From Struthio camelus (Eukaryota > Chordata > Aves > Struthioniformes > Struthionidae): a DNA stretch of 64,000 bases. The stretch is from positions 1,436,001 through 1,500,000 of the forward strand of contig NC_090954.1 of the NCBI RefSeq assembly GCF_040807025.1, written 5' to 3'. Of this stretch, positions 1-15,192 are shown piece by piece (positions within the stretch are counted from its first letter, which is position 1; each line of letters starts with the position of its first letter). The translations under genes and the position numbers were made by a program. The notes below the pieces were generated by a model. That model saw nothing but the letters and a program-made list of their open reading frames with translations, ran no database searches and was not told where the DNA came from.

Positions 1-3000
1 ATAGGCATATTCATGAAATTTAATTAAGTTCTGTGCCTCAAAAAATCTATGTGCAATGCTCGCCTGCAATTATTTATTTACTGTCATGCAGCTTTTAGCT
101 TTCATCCAGAAAATGATTGGTTACTGCTGCATTTTCATTAGCAGACACATTGTAAAGAGGCTTCTTTTAAAATGGCTTGTGGAAAGGCTTGTTCTCATTT
201 CTCAGTCGGTATATTGACTGCCGTCTTGCAAAGAAAATCTATTAATGTTTTTAGACGCATTTCAAGTATGATGCCATTTGTACTGAAGCCACTAGCAAAA
301 CCTTTCTAAATTTGGACTTATCCAGCTTTATAGCCTGAACTATGTTGACATGAAATGCCACTAAAGCCACAAAAATCTTTGACGCATCTTGCCTCAGTAA
401 AATGTGCAAAGTCAGGCCTCCCCCTTCCCACCCCCAACCTGAGCGGCTGTGCAAGGCCCGAGTGTGACTGTACTTGACAAGCTGTGAAGAAAACAGCTTC
501 TGCCCAAGGACGGGCTGTGCCCAGCCCAGGGAGGACTTTGAAGCACCCCCGAAAAGTGCTCTGCACAGTGGTAGGAATCCCCGAGACCTCCGTGGAATTC
601 CTGCGAGCATTCAAATAATTTTTATGCCATTAGGGATGAGTTATCTGTTGCAAATTATTGTTATTCTAGTAGTGAATGCCTAGAAGGATTTGGAGCCTGC
701 TGTTTATACACTGTACCTGTACAGGAAAAGGTAGTCCTTACCCCACAGAGATCACAAACTGAATAAGCAAGACAAAAAAAAAGCAAAACACATCAAAAGC
801 AAAAAAAAACAGCAAAACGTGTTTGTTTGCATATGGAAGTGGCTGCAGAAATGTCTCCAGGCTGTCTCATGAGAATAGGATTTATCGTGCACTACAGACC
901 GCTAATGGAGCTACAGAAGAACCACACATATTGTTACTAGCAGCAACACCAGAGGCACCCAGAAAGACGATGACTTCTCTCAAATGTTGGATGCATTTAC
1001 ACGTGAATCAGGAGATCTCATTCAAACGCAACTTCTCTCATTTTTAATCTATAAGTAACATTAAGGGGATGAGGAGTTTCACTATGATCCTTCAAGGCTG
1101 AGATTTTCAAAATCCAAAGAGTTGTGGATGCCATGTTCTTCAAGACAGGGCAGATGAGCATTTTCTATCTTCTGCTTTCTTCTTTTTGTTTTGCAGAGGT
1201 GGAAACCCATATTTGAATTGTTATGTTTTGATCCAATAAATTTTCCCAACAGAGAAGATGTTTAGATCCAGGGATTGGTTTCAAACCCCATCGGGAATTG
1301 AATCTATCAGCTCAGATTGGGTTTCCACAACCTCATCTCCTGGTAGGATGCAAATCTGTATCGCTGCATCAGTTCCATTGGTTTCACCTGTACCACTAAG
1401 CCCAAAACAAAAGATATCAAATTTAAAGTGTTGTTTGGGAAAGAAATCTAGAACTTGAAGAAAACTCACGCCTGGTATCAACAGCAAATCCTGTGGGGAC
1501 CACAGCTTTTACCTGTTCGCATCCAGACTGTTTGATCCCAAGCCTGTTATTACTGTATAGCAAATACACAAACAAGCTCTACTGCAGCGGAGTTAATTCT
1601 GGAATGGAAAGCAATGCAATAGTATGCAACATGTGGTCAAAAGGGAAGGAAAACGCCTCACTACTAAGTAATGGGGCCCTCTCAGATAGGAGGTCTGAAC
1701 CATTTAGTTTAGCTTTAGAAATTAAAGAGACCTAAGAGAAGCTGAAGAACCAGTTGTTCTCCCTGCACCGACTTGGCTGCCAATGTGCCACCTCTTTTGT
1801 ACGAGCGTGACTAGAAACCCGGAGCCGCTGTTTGAGAAAAGAGGATACAATTTTTAGAGCTTAAAAGGCATCACCTTCTCTAGTCTTTCAAGTTCATTTT
1901 CTGCACAGGAAAGGTTATTCTGGCTTTTCAATGCTAGGAAATCTTTATAAAGTAAATACTGACATTTCCTAGTTACAAATGAAGTAGTTCAGAGATTTAA
2001 AAGCAGATGAGCATTAGAGTTGAGTTTGATTCTCTCCATTAACCATCTCCAGAAGATCTGCCAGGCTCCATGGATAGCACATTACCATGGTATGATAAAA
2101 ACGGTCTGCCTAATTCCACACCCGAGCAGTTTGGTTTCATCTTAAAAATGTGACGTACATTCAGTTGTATTCATCACCCAGCCTACGAACAGAAAAAAAT
2201 GGAACACATATAAAACAGGAAAAAACAAGCTGTAACATCCATTTCCATTTTACGTACAAATAGTGTGAAAATATTGTTCTCAAGGGAAGGAATTTATTAT
2301 ATTTATTTATTTATTTCCATCATGAAGGGCATCAAAACCCTTGCCGAGTGTATAGAATAAATATTGCTACTAAATCCCCCATCTTCACGATAACACGGGA
2401 AAATGTTCATTGGACTTCTGAAATCAGAAACATCTTTCTCTTGGGAGGCAGTGGCGCGCTGATCTTAGCAAAAAGCCACCCTGGAGATTGCATGAAGGAA
2501 CCTAATGATCAGGAGGAGGAGTCTGGCCTCCCCCCCAGGACTCCGCACCAGCGGGGATGTCACTGAGCTGTGGAAATTCTCACAGCGCAAGCACGAACTA
2601 GCTTTTCAGTCTCTTTGCAAAAAATGATCTTCTGATTTCTGCCTTCACCTATGGGACTCTTTATAGCAACAGATTCTTTAATCAAATCTTTATTGACAAA
2701 AGCATTTTTATCAGCATCCGCATTTAAATATTCTTTGCCTACTCAAGGGAAAGCAAACCAGCTTTCTATCTGCAAACTCTGCGTTTAAGGAAAGGAATGA
2801 ATTATTCCTCACATAATATAAATGCATTGACTTCAGAGAATAGAGGATTTTTTCTCCTGAAATGAGAACAAACGAAAGAAATCAAGAGCACCTAGAAACT
2901 ACACCCCTCCCCCCTAAAGTTAGAAAACACATGCCTTCCCATCTTGATAACTGTGGCTCCACCATGGAAAGTAAAGACACTCTTGGGCTGCAAGTGGTTT

Positions 3001-4224
3001 AGGTTAAACAGTGTCCAAGGGAATGAAAGAATTCAGTCACATCACGGATACAAAACCTCTCTCACCTACAGTCTAGTGATGGCAGGGTCCAGAGAGAGTC
3101 ATTCTATCCAAAAACTGCAGGAGTGACAGAGGGGTAAATCAGATGGAAAAATGTACTCAGACTACGGTATGTAATCATGGAATTAGTAAGATAGAAGGAA
3201 CCCATCTTTTGAGAAATGATCAACAACTGGCTCATTTGCCACGGCAGCTCCTAAGATAATGACACTGCAAGACAAAAATCTGTTCAAATTTGATCTGAAT
3301 GCATGCATTCTGGATACACGTGTTAGATTTAGCTTAGCTGATGATCAGTAATCCCATTTTTGTATGAGTATACAAATAGTAAATTTGCAAAAAGCCACCT
3401 TTACTTTCCAGTGTTGGGATTAGCCTTTGAAATGTGGAACAAAATGTTGAATTTTCCTAAGTTAGCAATGAAAGCTCTGAGCTTAGAAAAGGTCAGTAAA
3501 ATTTCCCTCACAGGAGCACAAATAAACATTTCTGCAAGCTCTCCGATGGCACATTTTTGCTCACTCAAGTTTTGCTCTGAGTTTTTGGCACTGAGAATAT
3601 TAAAAGTGCAATATTTAGTCAAAATCAGCATGTTTCACTGGGTTCTGTTTCACCCGGATTTAATTCTGCTGTAAAAATATACTTTGATTTAGTTTGATGT
3701 AAACTCAGTCTGAAGTTCCTAAAACAAGAATAAGGCTCTGCCAAAATATGCAAAGAGGAGAATTTTTCTTTAAATTTGGCTTATAGGACCTGGCCAAAGA
3801 TTAAGGCACGCTGGGAAATGCCAGAACTCCATTCCCAAACATGATCTGAGTTCAGAGCTAGCATGAGAGCACTCGACACGCTGCTGTTCCCTCAGAATCT
3901 CTGATTTCAAGCATGGAAAAGAATCAAACTCCTGATCCCTGCGTCTGGAGCACAGCTATACAGATTTTCAAATTATGACATAAAAAAGTTTGGTTTTTGA
4001 AGCTTTCGAATTACCACATATCTCCACAGTTATAAAAGGCTACTGCTAAAGCACACTGAGAGCCGGGAGTCGTCAGAAGCGAAGGCGTAAGGCGAATGTG
4101 CCTACGAATGCTTTCATCCTATAAAGGGAACAAACGTTTTAAGAACGTTTTAAGAACGGTTACAGCTTGAACAGCAGTCACTTTTCCTTAAGCTCCCCCT
4201 ATACACTGAAGAAATTCCTATGCT

Positions 4225-4470
4225 CGCTCTAGAGAAAAATCCCCAGTAACAGGGACCGAAGTGCTGTTGCTGAGGGGAAACGATGCCGCCCTCCCGTCCC
4301 ATCCCTTTGGGCAGACCCAGCGCTGCCCCGAGGAGCTTCTCGCCGCAGCCCCGCTCCGAGGGCAGCCGGCACACCACCCTGGCACTGTCCCTTCTCCCCG
4401 GCCAGGCTCACAACGCTTGGACAGTCTTGGGGGCAAAAAGAAAGCAAGCAGGGCACTCCACTGACGGCTG
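4225..4470. other. GC-rich, CpG-bearing patch inside the KCTD16 intron
   Basis: About 250 bp stand out from the surrounding AT-rich intron by high GC and several CpGs. Open frames occur on both strands here, as expected from stop-codon-poor composition, and none resembles a known protein. It could be a minor alternative promoter, an enhancer or a relic exon; the sequence does not decide between these. Confidence 0.35.
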
Positions 4471-7400
4471 AGACGCAGTACTCACTAAACACAGTTCTTT
4501 GTAGACAAGGGTTTCAGGATGGATTAGAAACCAAGATGGCCAGGGTTTTTTCCTCATTATATTTTTGTTAGGAGATTTTTTTAGCTGCCTTAGCAGCTAA
4601 TCAATCAGCTCCTACAAATTGCTAATCGCTTTGCTAGTAGATTCAGAAGAAGCACTAGCAAATTATTAACGTCGGGAATTTATGAACCTTCTTCCTAAGC
4701 CTGCTCAGTTGCCCCAGCTGTAGAGTGCTCCCACCAGTGCTCGGCTCACGCACAGCACGGCACTTTGCGTGACCGATATTCAGTAAGAAGTGGTCAACAG
4801 GATCACAGTGTAATTGAACAGTTTATATCTATGGGTATTTCAACAATGTTCATAGCTAGCTATCAAAACGTAAAAAGGATTAGCACAATGCTAAAATACT
4901 AGCTGTCTTTTAAGCATTATTAGACTAATACAACGCAGTTCTCTGATGCCCAGCATGCTGCAGTTTATTCTTCATTCTTCATTCTCCTATTAGCAGAGAA
5001 AAAAAAAACAAAGGACATCCATTCCAAAAGAAAAGTCCAGAGTTCCTAGTAAGGCTTTAGTAAGGGCCATTAGCACCGAAATAAATAGGAGGCCTCCTAC
5101 ACTTGAACATTAAAGGCAGACTTTATCTTAGGCATTAAGCTTTTATATTACCTATTAGTCATCAGAACTGAATCTTTATGGACTTAAGAGGTATTATGGG
5201 TGTTCAGCACTCCCCAAATCAGCACAGTAATAGGCTTTATCACATGATCACATTTGCAGCTCAACCTCTATTGTTCCTTAAGAGTTACTCTAACATAGTA
5301 TAGCTGAAATGTATGTAATTTAAGCATTTGGCTTAAAATTAAGAAGGCAAAATAATGGCAGAGAGGTTTTATTTTATTCCAGTATTAACTTGAGCACATC
5401 CTCTGAAAGTAGCAGGGTAAACTCACTAAAGCAGTACTCTTTGGCACGGCCTACTCATCCGCCAGTCCATTTTAGAGATAATTTAAGCAATTCCACCAAC
5501 TCTAACTCACTGGAAGTCTATTTCCTTCCTTTACAAAAATATGTTTTTGAGTGAGATTCATAAAAGAATACTCTTATTCTTTGCAAAGATGTAATTCAAG
5601 ATTGGTTTCTTGTCTCCATATTTACTATATGTTAGCTCTGAACTTGAAAAGCCAAAAAAGGAAGAAACTGAGAAAATGTAGTGGCTATAAATTTAAACTA
5701 ACCCAGGATGGTTAAAAAAAATGCTGCAATGAAATGTTTGTCTGTATATACAATATGTTGCTCATTTTTCACTGAACCACAAATATGTGTTATGTTTTCT
5801 TGTTTATACTCCTTTGCTCTTTCTGATTTTGTTTTTCATAAGAAACACAATGACAAATTTCAGCAAATTTCAAAAAACATCTGAACTAATCAGACTGCAT
5901 AAAGCTCTAGAAATCTGGCTGTTGGGAGCAGTTGTACACTGGTCTGCAGAGAACAACCCAAACGGCACTAAGCGACTGTCACCGTTCCGCCTGTCATCTG
6001 GTGCGCTCGGAGGAGCCCTGCACCTGGAATTCTCCCTCTGCAGGGATTCAGAGCGCACAGCATGGGGCTCCTTGTCCCCAGATCTTCCCAGGACACTGAG
6101 GAAAAATAGCTCACAGATAGCTATCTATTTTTATTACAGTAAGATTCTCTTCTGATCAGTCAGTCTACCAAAATGATATTGGGGGATCTCATGCGGTGTC
6201 CCTGGATAACATCCAGTTCAGAAGTGATTGGATTGCAATTTAAAATATGCAGATTTTTTTCTGAACGCCAGCCCTCCTTGGCTAATCATTCAGTCATTAG
6301 AGTCGCCTTCTGGATTACAAAGCAGCCCCAATAAAAACTTCACAGATGAGATTCTGCCTTCAGTTTAATACCTGTTAATTCTAGAGCAACAAATGTGGCT
6401 GCCAGGAGCAGTAAGGCCGTGAATCCTCTCTGCTCCTAGGGGCAGGCACTCAGTTCACTGAATTCAGTGGGAATCCTCCCATTAACTCCCCGGTACCCGA
6501 CTTTCATGTCATTAAAAAAAATTGTCCAAAATTCTGCTGGAGACTCCCATTCCAAAAATAAACGATCTCACCTTCCTGAAGTTTGGGTTTCTCTGAATTG
6601 CTGACAAGGAAAAAAATATACCAGTAAAGCTCCTGTCATCAAGATAAGCAGCGTGAGCTGAGGCACACAGCAGATGTGCAGTGCCAAGTAGTTACCATTT
6701 TTAACCTTTTTCAAACAAAAAGACACAATGTTTATATGGAAAAGTATAGATTATCAACTTATTTTTTGTCAGCGCTGCTATAAAGATTAAGAACTATACG
6801 TTTTCCATGTTCTCTAGGACGACTGAACAGACATGGAGCTAGCCCTTTATTGATTTTTACAGGCCTTCAGTGTTAAATCCTAGAAGAGTCTAGATCTCCT
6901 GTTGACTTCATCTCGGTTGAATTCTGAAGGAGTTCTCCACAAAGGTCCTAGAATCCACTTTTTATGAAGATTTGTTTAAAACTGATGGCAGCATATGACC
7001 CTGCATGATGAAGCAACTTCTGCTAAAATGCAGAGAGCCTCACGGAGAGGCCATATGAAAGGCCCGGCAAGTCCCGTGTGTTCGTGTGTTCGTACACACA
7101 GCAAGCTAACCAGACCAAAACTGACACAACAGCTTACAAACCCCCTCCCACAGCAGAGGCCTACATGAACTCAGGCCATGCTATTACATGTTTTCCACTG
7201 CAATAAATCTGTGGAGATGTTGAACAGATATTGTGGCAGCTGGAGGATTTGCACTGTTAAGTGGTACTCTAGAGCAGCAAGGTATTAGATCTATGTATTC
7301 ATGCCAAACATCTCTACCAAACTTTCAAGTCAAAGAAGACCATATCCGAACAGACATATAGAAAAACCATCCATGCAGTGAATACTGGCTAGAGACAAAG

Positions 7401-10400
7401 GCCAGCACCCAAAGGCCATCCTTACCAGTTCCCCAACAACTTTATCTATACATTGGTGGAATCAACTCCGAGTCCTATATCCTTTTTTAAGGAAGGAGAG
7501 TAAACTACCCTTTTTGCCAAGTTTTGCTTCAGTTAATCTTTGAGCTGAAGATTTTTAGACTGGTAATAATAATCAGATTTGACACTATTGGTTTCTAATC
7601 AACAATAGCTTTGGTCATCTGCGGAATGCCTCTAATCAACCTCTGCAAGCTTTTCAGTGTGGCATGACGAACTGGAAAAAAATTCAACCATCACCCAAGT
7701 CTGATCAAAAGACCTATGAGCAAGGTCCTCGTGACTCGCATGAGTATGCTAACAGACAGGGCTAATTACTCTCCACCCTGACTAAGTGCAGGAGAGAAAC
7801 TTTAGAGAGTTTAGGGAGATTTTTATTCAGCATGATGGACCAGATTCATTGGTGATGACAAAAACTCGCTGTAAACAAGAACATCTCGCGTCAACAGGAA
7901 CCGAATACTGTATTATTCTTTGGATTTGATTTTTTTTTAATCTTTTGGGTCATTCTGATCTTCACTGATTTAAAATCAGACAGGAGAAACTATTAGAAAA
8001 TACAACAGTATCAGTATAAAGGGAGAAAAAAATAGGTAAAATTTATCTTCTGTATCATCTAACTCGTTTGACAGCACAGCTGTAGGTGTCACCGAGCAAG
8101 AACATTCCATTTTCCTAGTCAAACTTCTACCATACAATTCACTTATGAGTCAGCGCTATGTACATTAGTATGGGATCTTTTAGCTCTGTTCACAAGTACG
8201 AAGTGTCAGGCTTCAGCAGGTTACAGTGATCTCAGGTAGAACATGCTGTACGAGAGACACAGGGATGATCCCAGATATGCATTTCCCATGAAAGGCCATC
8301 AAGCGTGCATTCGTAGAAGGCATCATTTGGGATTTATCTTTTCTCCTGCATAGCCCCACTCTGTTTTCCCCAGGATAATCTGAAGTCTACTTCTCAACCA
8401 CCTCGGCAGATCAGGCTCCTACCAGCAAGTGAAAACCACAGTCAACCAGCATTTTCTTGAAAGAGTAAGGTGAGAACATGGCCAGAATTTACAGCCGTCA
8501 CTACAGTGAGTGGAGGCAGAGCACGTCCGTCAGGAGCAAGAAGCTGGTCACTTAATTTTCGGCTTACAGACATACAGTGCCAGGACTGCCTCAAAGTTTC
8601 CTCTGAACTTTAGGCGCTTGAGCAGCTCCAAGCGTGCAGCTACGAAGTGGCTGGCACATGGCAAAGCTTAAGGAAATTCGCCTGATTTTCCTACACTTGC
8701 CCAAACTTTGAAACATGACTTTAGGACCAGTAGGGACAGTTGTAGGGACAGCTGCCTGTCCAAATCTCTGTATTCTTTTCTGTTAGTGAACTTGAAGGTG
8801 CTTTGTCAACCCCTCTCAACCCGGTTGTTGTGGGAAAATATTTGGGATAAATCGAACGCTTGACATACCTAACAAATTCTCCCCCACTGCGCCTTAGTGT
8901 GGTTGTCAGTCTTTCCCTCCGCCTTTTTCCCAGCTCTTTCTCACCAAGGCATGTGTAACTTTCCTCATATCTGTACTTTTTACATATTTGTTCCTTTCTG
9001 CACAGTAGCTCTCTTCTCCCCCCTAGTTTTCATTGCTCCAGTTGAGCAGAGGGCAACCTGCTCTTGTGGTGCAAGCTGCCTGCACTACGTATTGGTGCTA
9101 CCCACAGCTGTGCAGGGAGCCATGAGAGTAAAGGAAGGGGGTTTGACACAATACATTACAGTCAAGATTTTCTCCCCACTGTACTAGGAACTGTTTTGAG
9201 AGCCAATTACAGTATCAGCCACGGACAAGCAGAGAGGAGGAATGTGACACCAGGGCTCTCTGTGGCAATAGCAATATGTAGACAGGGGTTGAGATGCTGT
9301 TTTTCTGCATCCCATCCCACTTTGCTGTGCCTCTGCACCTGAATTTCTAGCTACTCTGAAGAGACGCATGCACACAGCAGGTGTGGCTGACCTACTTTTG
9401 GAAGCCTTCTCTGTTCCCAGCCTGTTGTTTAGTACTACTCGCTCTGGCACTCACAACGTCCATGGGTGAGACTGTAGCCCACAGTACTGGCAATGCTGCA
9501 AAGCTGGAGCCAAGGTAAAGCGCTGGCTTGGACTTACAGAAGGTGGTGGAGGAGATGCATCCGCCACTGTGAAGTCAGAAATGGGGTCAGGCGACAAAAG
9601 GCTGATCCAGCCCTTATGCTTTAAACAGCCCAACATTTAACAGATGCTGATTCATCCCATTGTAAAGATTGAAAATATTTTAAAATGATGATCCAAGCAC
9701 AGGCTATCACCCTCTTCAAAAAACGAAAATGTTTGGAGATGAGCTTCTCCTTCAAGATCATCAAAACAGGAAAGAGAAAAAAACAGAAATATTGAAGTCA
9801 GAAAGCCAGCCTTAGCCAATATAAAATCTAAGCAATCTTCCTTGACGTAAGAGAAACTGGAGGGAATAAAGAAAATGGATGAGCACAACCTCAACTCACA
9901 CTCTACCTGTGAGCAGGAACATAGGCTGTGACTCCACCTACTCCCTATACAGAAATTGCATTTCACAGAACCATTTAATTAAGGCCCTAATGTATCAACA
10001 CAGACTGTCTCCAAACTCTCCTTTGCATTGGCCTATCTGAAACGGGAGTAGAGCCCAGCTGCGCTGAGGACTGCACTGTCACGCTGTGTACCTGCCTTGC
10101 AGCCCATCTCACCACCCCCTCAGCAGAACAGCTGCAGGTTGTACGGGATGTACTGGATGCTTTCTGCGAGCCCTGCATTTCGGGAAAATTTCCTCCACAG
10201 AGAACACGAATCTCCCATTAGCCTTAATAGCACCTCCATCTGAACAAGGGGAGAACATGCCATACAGTATTAATCACACTATTTTGTTAACAGCATACAC
10301 TGTACCCATGTGAGTAGCTGCACAGATTATATTCCCTTCAGTCCATTCGATCTTCTTTCAAATGGATTGCACACGCCGAATATTCCTTATCTTCATGCCA

Positions 10401-11523
10401 ACAATAGGCATTTAGCTTCTGGGTAGTATTTGGAGCATACCATATATTTGGTGTAACAGTGAAATCTGCCTCCCTCTGTCCTACCTCTTTCTGAAAATAA
10501 TTATCTTTTCCCAGCTCTGAAGAGCACCTCAGCTATCCATTTCACAGAAGATACCAAGCTGCTCTACAAAGAACACCTTTACATATATCTAACCAGTTGT
10601 GTTAGTCACCTCTCATATCTACGCCCATTAACCTGACCACAACAGCTTGATGAATTAATGCTTATACAGGTGCAGTTAGCAGCTTCTAATCAAAAAATTA
10701 TGGCTAAGCAGCTGTGGAGAAGTTGTAATGTTCCACTAGAAAGCCAGGTGTCAACTCTACTGGTCCTCAAAATTTAAAATGAAATGACTTTTGGAGCTTT
10801 GATAAGAAGGGCTGCTTCCACTCTTGGTGAATTCGATAGGTCTTGTGCCTGCTTTTATATCAAGCCTGGCTGCAACCAGGCTACAGATAAGCAGCTGTAG
10901 CAGCTCTGCAACCCAACGACTCTGTCACAGCAAAGAGCAAATGGAACAAAACATAACAGTAAGATTTGGATCTGGATAAAGGAGAGTGATCTGGCATCAC
11001 GGTCACTAGTTTAGTTTTTACCTAAGGAAGGACCCTTTGACACTCCATCAATGTCAAAAATCCACAAGATCGATTTAAGCCAAATTCAAAGCCTGTTGAA
11101 TGAGACAAGAGTCCTTCCAGGAACTTTAATTGGATTGGGCTTTTTCTGTATTGGTGAAGGAAGACTGCATGACCCCTACTACAGACTTTCTCTTTCCAAA
11201 ATTTCAAAGGTACCTTTCATCTCAGTATCTAACCCTAACTGAAATGATATGGAAGCAACTAGCAATCCTTGATGGTAAAGAAGTCATTTGAACATCAGTA
11301 GTCTGTGCTTGTTAATTCATGCATGTAACATCTATTTTGGGCCTCTCTTCAATTATTAAACCCTTGTTTCTATAAATAATTTATATTTTTTCTGATTTTA
11401 ATTTAAATACAACTTGCTCCAGTCCATTCCTTTAAATATATTAATTCTCCCCTCCCCCTATACCTTGTGTACAATTGCAAAGATGCCTAATTATAGGAAT
11501 CATCCACCTTAGTGTGAATATAA

Positions 11524-11583
11524 GTGGATCCAAGACTTTTGAACTATTGTGCTGTGGATCCAAGACCTTTGAACTATTGTGCT
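11524..11583. repeat. Two-copy 30-bp tandem duplication
   Basis: A 30-bp unit starting GTGGATCCAAGAC is present twice head to tail (11524-11553 and 11554-11583). One C/T difference separates the copies, so the duplication is fairly recent. It lies in the KCTD16 intron and has no coding meaning. Confidence 0.95.
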
Positions 11584-12785
11584 GAGAAGTCCAGCTAGAA
11601 AACTAATTTTAAGTAAACCTATGCATGTCAAAAATACAGATGGCTTTTCAGAACGCTAACTCAAGCATCATTACATAAGTAGATTAGGTCTGCCTGTTGA
11701 GCCTAAGCATAAAAGTAGATGGCGTACAAACTATTCATTTTCTGATACATCTTTTATCTAAAACTCGTGTCAGCTCTCCACGTTACTGAGCATACTAACT
11801 GCAACCATCGCACACAGCATAGCAGGTCTGCAGGCAAAGCAGTTATTATCCTTCTTTAAATCCCTCTGTCCAAAGCAGCAGCTGGCTAAAGCCCATTTGT
11901 ACAAATGGACCTGGGAAATGTTCCATCCTTCACCCTTTTGAAATGAAAACAGATGAACACAACCTCACAAACCTCTTGAATATTTAAGCACTTTAAGCAC
12001 AGCAGTTGTGGAATGATTTTCTGATACAGAATTGTAGAATTAAAATTACCCTCGTGTTACCACTGGTAACAGTGCCTCTACCTGAATATCAACTTAGAAA
12101 GTTAATGAACCTGCTAGAGCTATCAGCTAAAATTGCTACAACAGTATGTGATCTGATGTGATTGCAGTAAGCAGCGCAGATACTTCACATTATGAGGATA
12201 GTTTGTTTTTCATAGGCGTGTTGCATAACAAGATACAGCAACTTGCCTCTCTCTGCACTGAGCCTTCATTTCAGAGCACATCGGCTGGCTCCGAGAATGC
12301 TCCCTGTTGAAAAGCAGCCGGGGGACGGGATTTTGTTTTCCCTTCCCTGCGTGGAAGTGTGTCAGGTTTGCTGACAGATGGCTTGGCTGACTGTGCTTGA
12401 CTATTATCAAGCAGCCATTACCTTTGTAAATTGAATCTCATTTGAAGGTTTTCTGTAATTAAATCCGCAGTGTGTTTGCAAGGCTTACATTGCATCCAGC
12501 ACATACTCAGGAAGCGTGCAAGGCAGTCAGATGGCCGATTTACACAGCCAAAGACAGCGGCATCCTTCAGCTCAGGGATGGGGTGTTTTGGCAGTCTGTG
12601 CTGCCACCTAGCCAAGACCATGCCATTGAGTTCAGCATAAGTTTACAATTTGAAAGCTTAAACCAAAGTATATCCCCCTGGATCAAAACAAGGCTCCAGT
12701 CCGCACAGATATAAGGTAATCTGGGCTGTTTGTGCTTTGAGAATCATTCAGACAGCAGAGGAGACAGACTGGGAACACGTAACTA

Positions 12786-14223
<1,438 letters not shown>

Positions 14224-14760
14224 CTGGGTTACAAGCAACGCATAGCTCTTGGAAAGGAAAGCAACATTTCAAAACACTCAGAACACAAACAGGGGCTCAC
14301 ACAGTCCAGTTAGTATCAAATCCAACCCCAGCAAGGGACAGCGAAGGCAAGGAAAGCGCTCTAGCAACATCCATGTAGCTCTGAAGAGTTAAACCGAGTC
14401 ACAGGAAAGTTAACCATAGCAGGTGATGAGAGAAACCAACACACACAGCAAGATGGGGGAGGGAAAAAAAAAAAAGGCACAGAACCCCAGATCAATCCAG
14501 CCGGGCTCCCGAGGAGAGGGGCAGGGGCGAGCGCGGGCAGGCGCTCCGGCGGGCACCGGCGCGGATGACTTGCAGAAAGCGCGGGGCCGGCGGACGGGCG
14601 GCGCGCCCATGCCGGCGGCGGGCAGAGCAGAGCAGGGCAGGGCAGGGCAGAGCAGGGCCGCGCTCCGCTCCGCTCCGCTCCGCTCCGCCCCGCCGAGCTG
14701 CGCTGCGCTGCGCCCCGCGCCGGCCGCCGCTGCCGCTGCGCGGCCCCGGCAGTGCGGGGA
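14224..14760 (-). other. KCTD16: Putative noncoding first exon of KCTD16 (5' end approximate)
   Basis: The 3' end is set by the best donor on the minus strand between the CpG island and the coding exon, CCCAG|GTAAGA at 14224/14223. No better donor was seen higher up in the island, so the simplest model is one exon running from a start site in the island down to 14224. A weak TTTAAG TATA-like element lies near 14780, followed by TGATGTAAT, which would place initiation near 14750; this is uncertain. Transcript data would be needed for the true start. Confidence 0.4.
14661..14687. repeat. CGCTC pentanucleotide microsatellite in the CpG island
   Basis: Five perfect tandem copies of a CGCTC unit plus a partial copy follow a purine-rich (AGGGC) stretch at about 14627-14659. 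It falls within or next to the putative first exon of KCTD16, so length variation could alter the 5' UTR. Confidence 0.9.
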
Positions 14761-15176
14761 AGCGCCGATTACATCATCTTAAAGGAGTAGGGCCGGCGCC
14801 GCGGGGCGCGCCCGGCCGCCGCCGCCGCCTCGCTCCGCCCGCGCAAGTCGCGCGGGAGGCGCTGCGCGGCCGCGCGCAGCTTGGCGCGGGCCGGCGGCCG
14901 GGGCGGCCCCGCGGCAGCGCCTCGCGCCGGCCCCGAAGTTCGGACAAGTTTCTGCCGCGTCGCTTCTGCGCGCAGCCTGCGCACGGCGCCCGCGCCGGCG
15001 GCGGTGGTGGCTGCGCCGGCGGGCGCTGCGGAAGAGCCGCGGAGCGCCGCGGAGGGGCTCGCCCGGGGCGCTGCCCCCCACCGCCAGCAACAGCCCGCGG
15101 CGCCGGCACGGACAGGCGGACGCGGCGCGCAGCGGACCCGCTCCGCGCCCCCTCTGTCCTCGTCCCGCTCTGTGCC

Positions 15177-15192
15177 GGGGGGGGGGGGGGGG
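15177..15192. repeat. Run of 16 guanines in the CpG island
   Basis: Sixteen consecutive G on the plus strand (C on the KCTD16 sense strand) lie in the distal part of the island. Such runs can form G-quadruplexes and are frequent sites of sequencing error. Confidence 0.95.
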
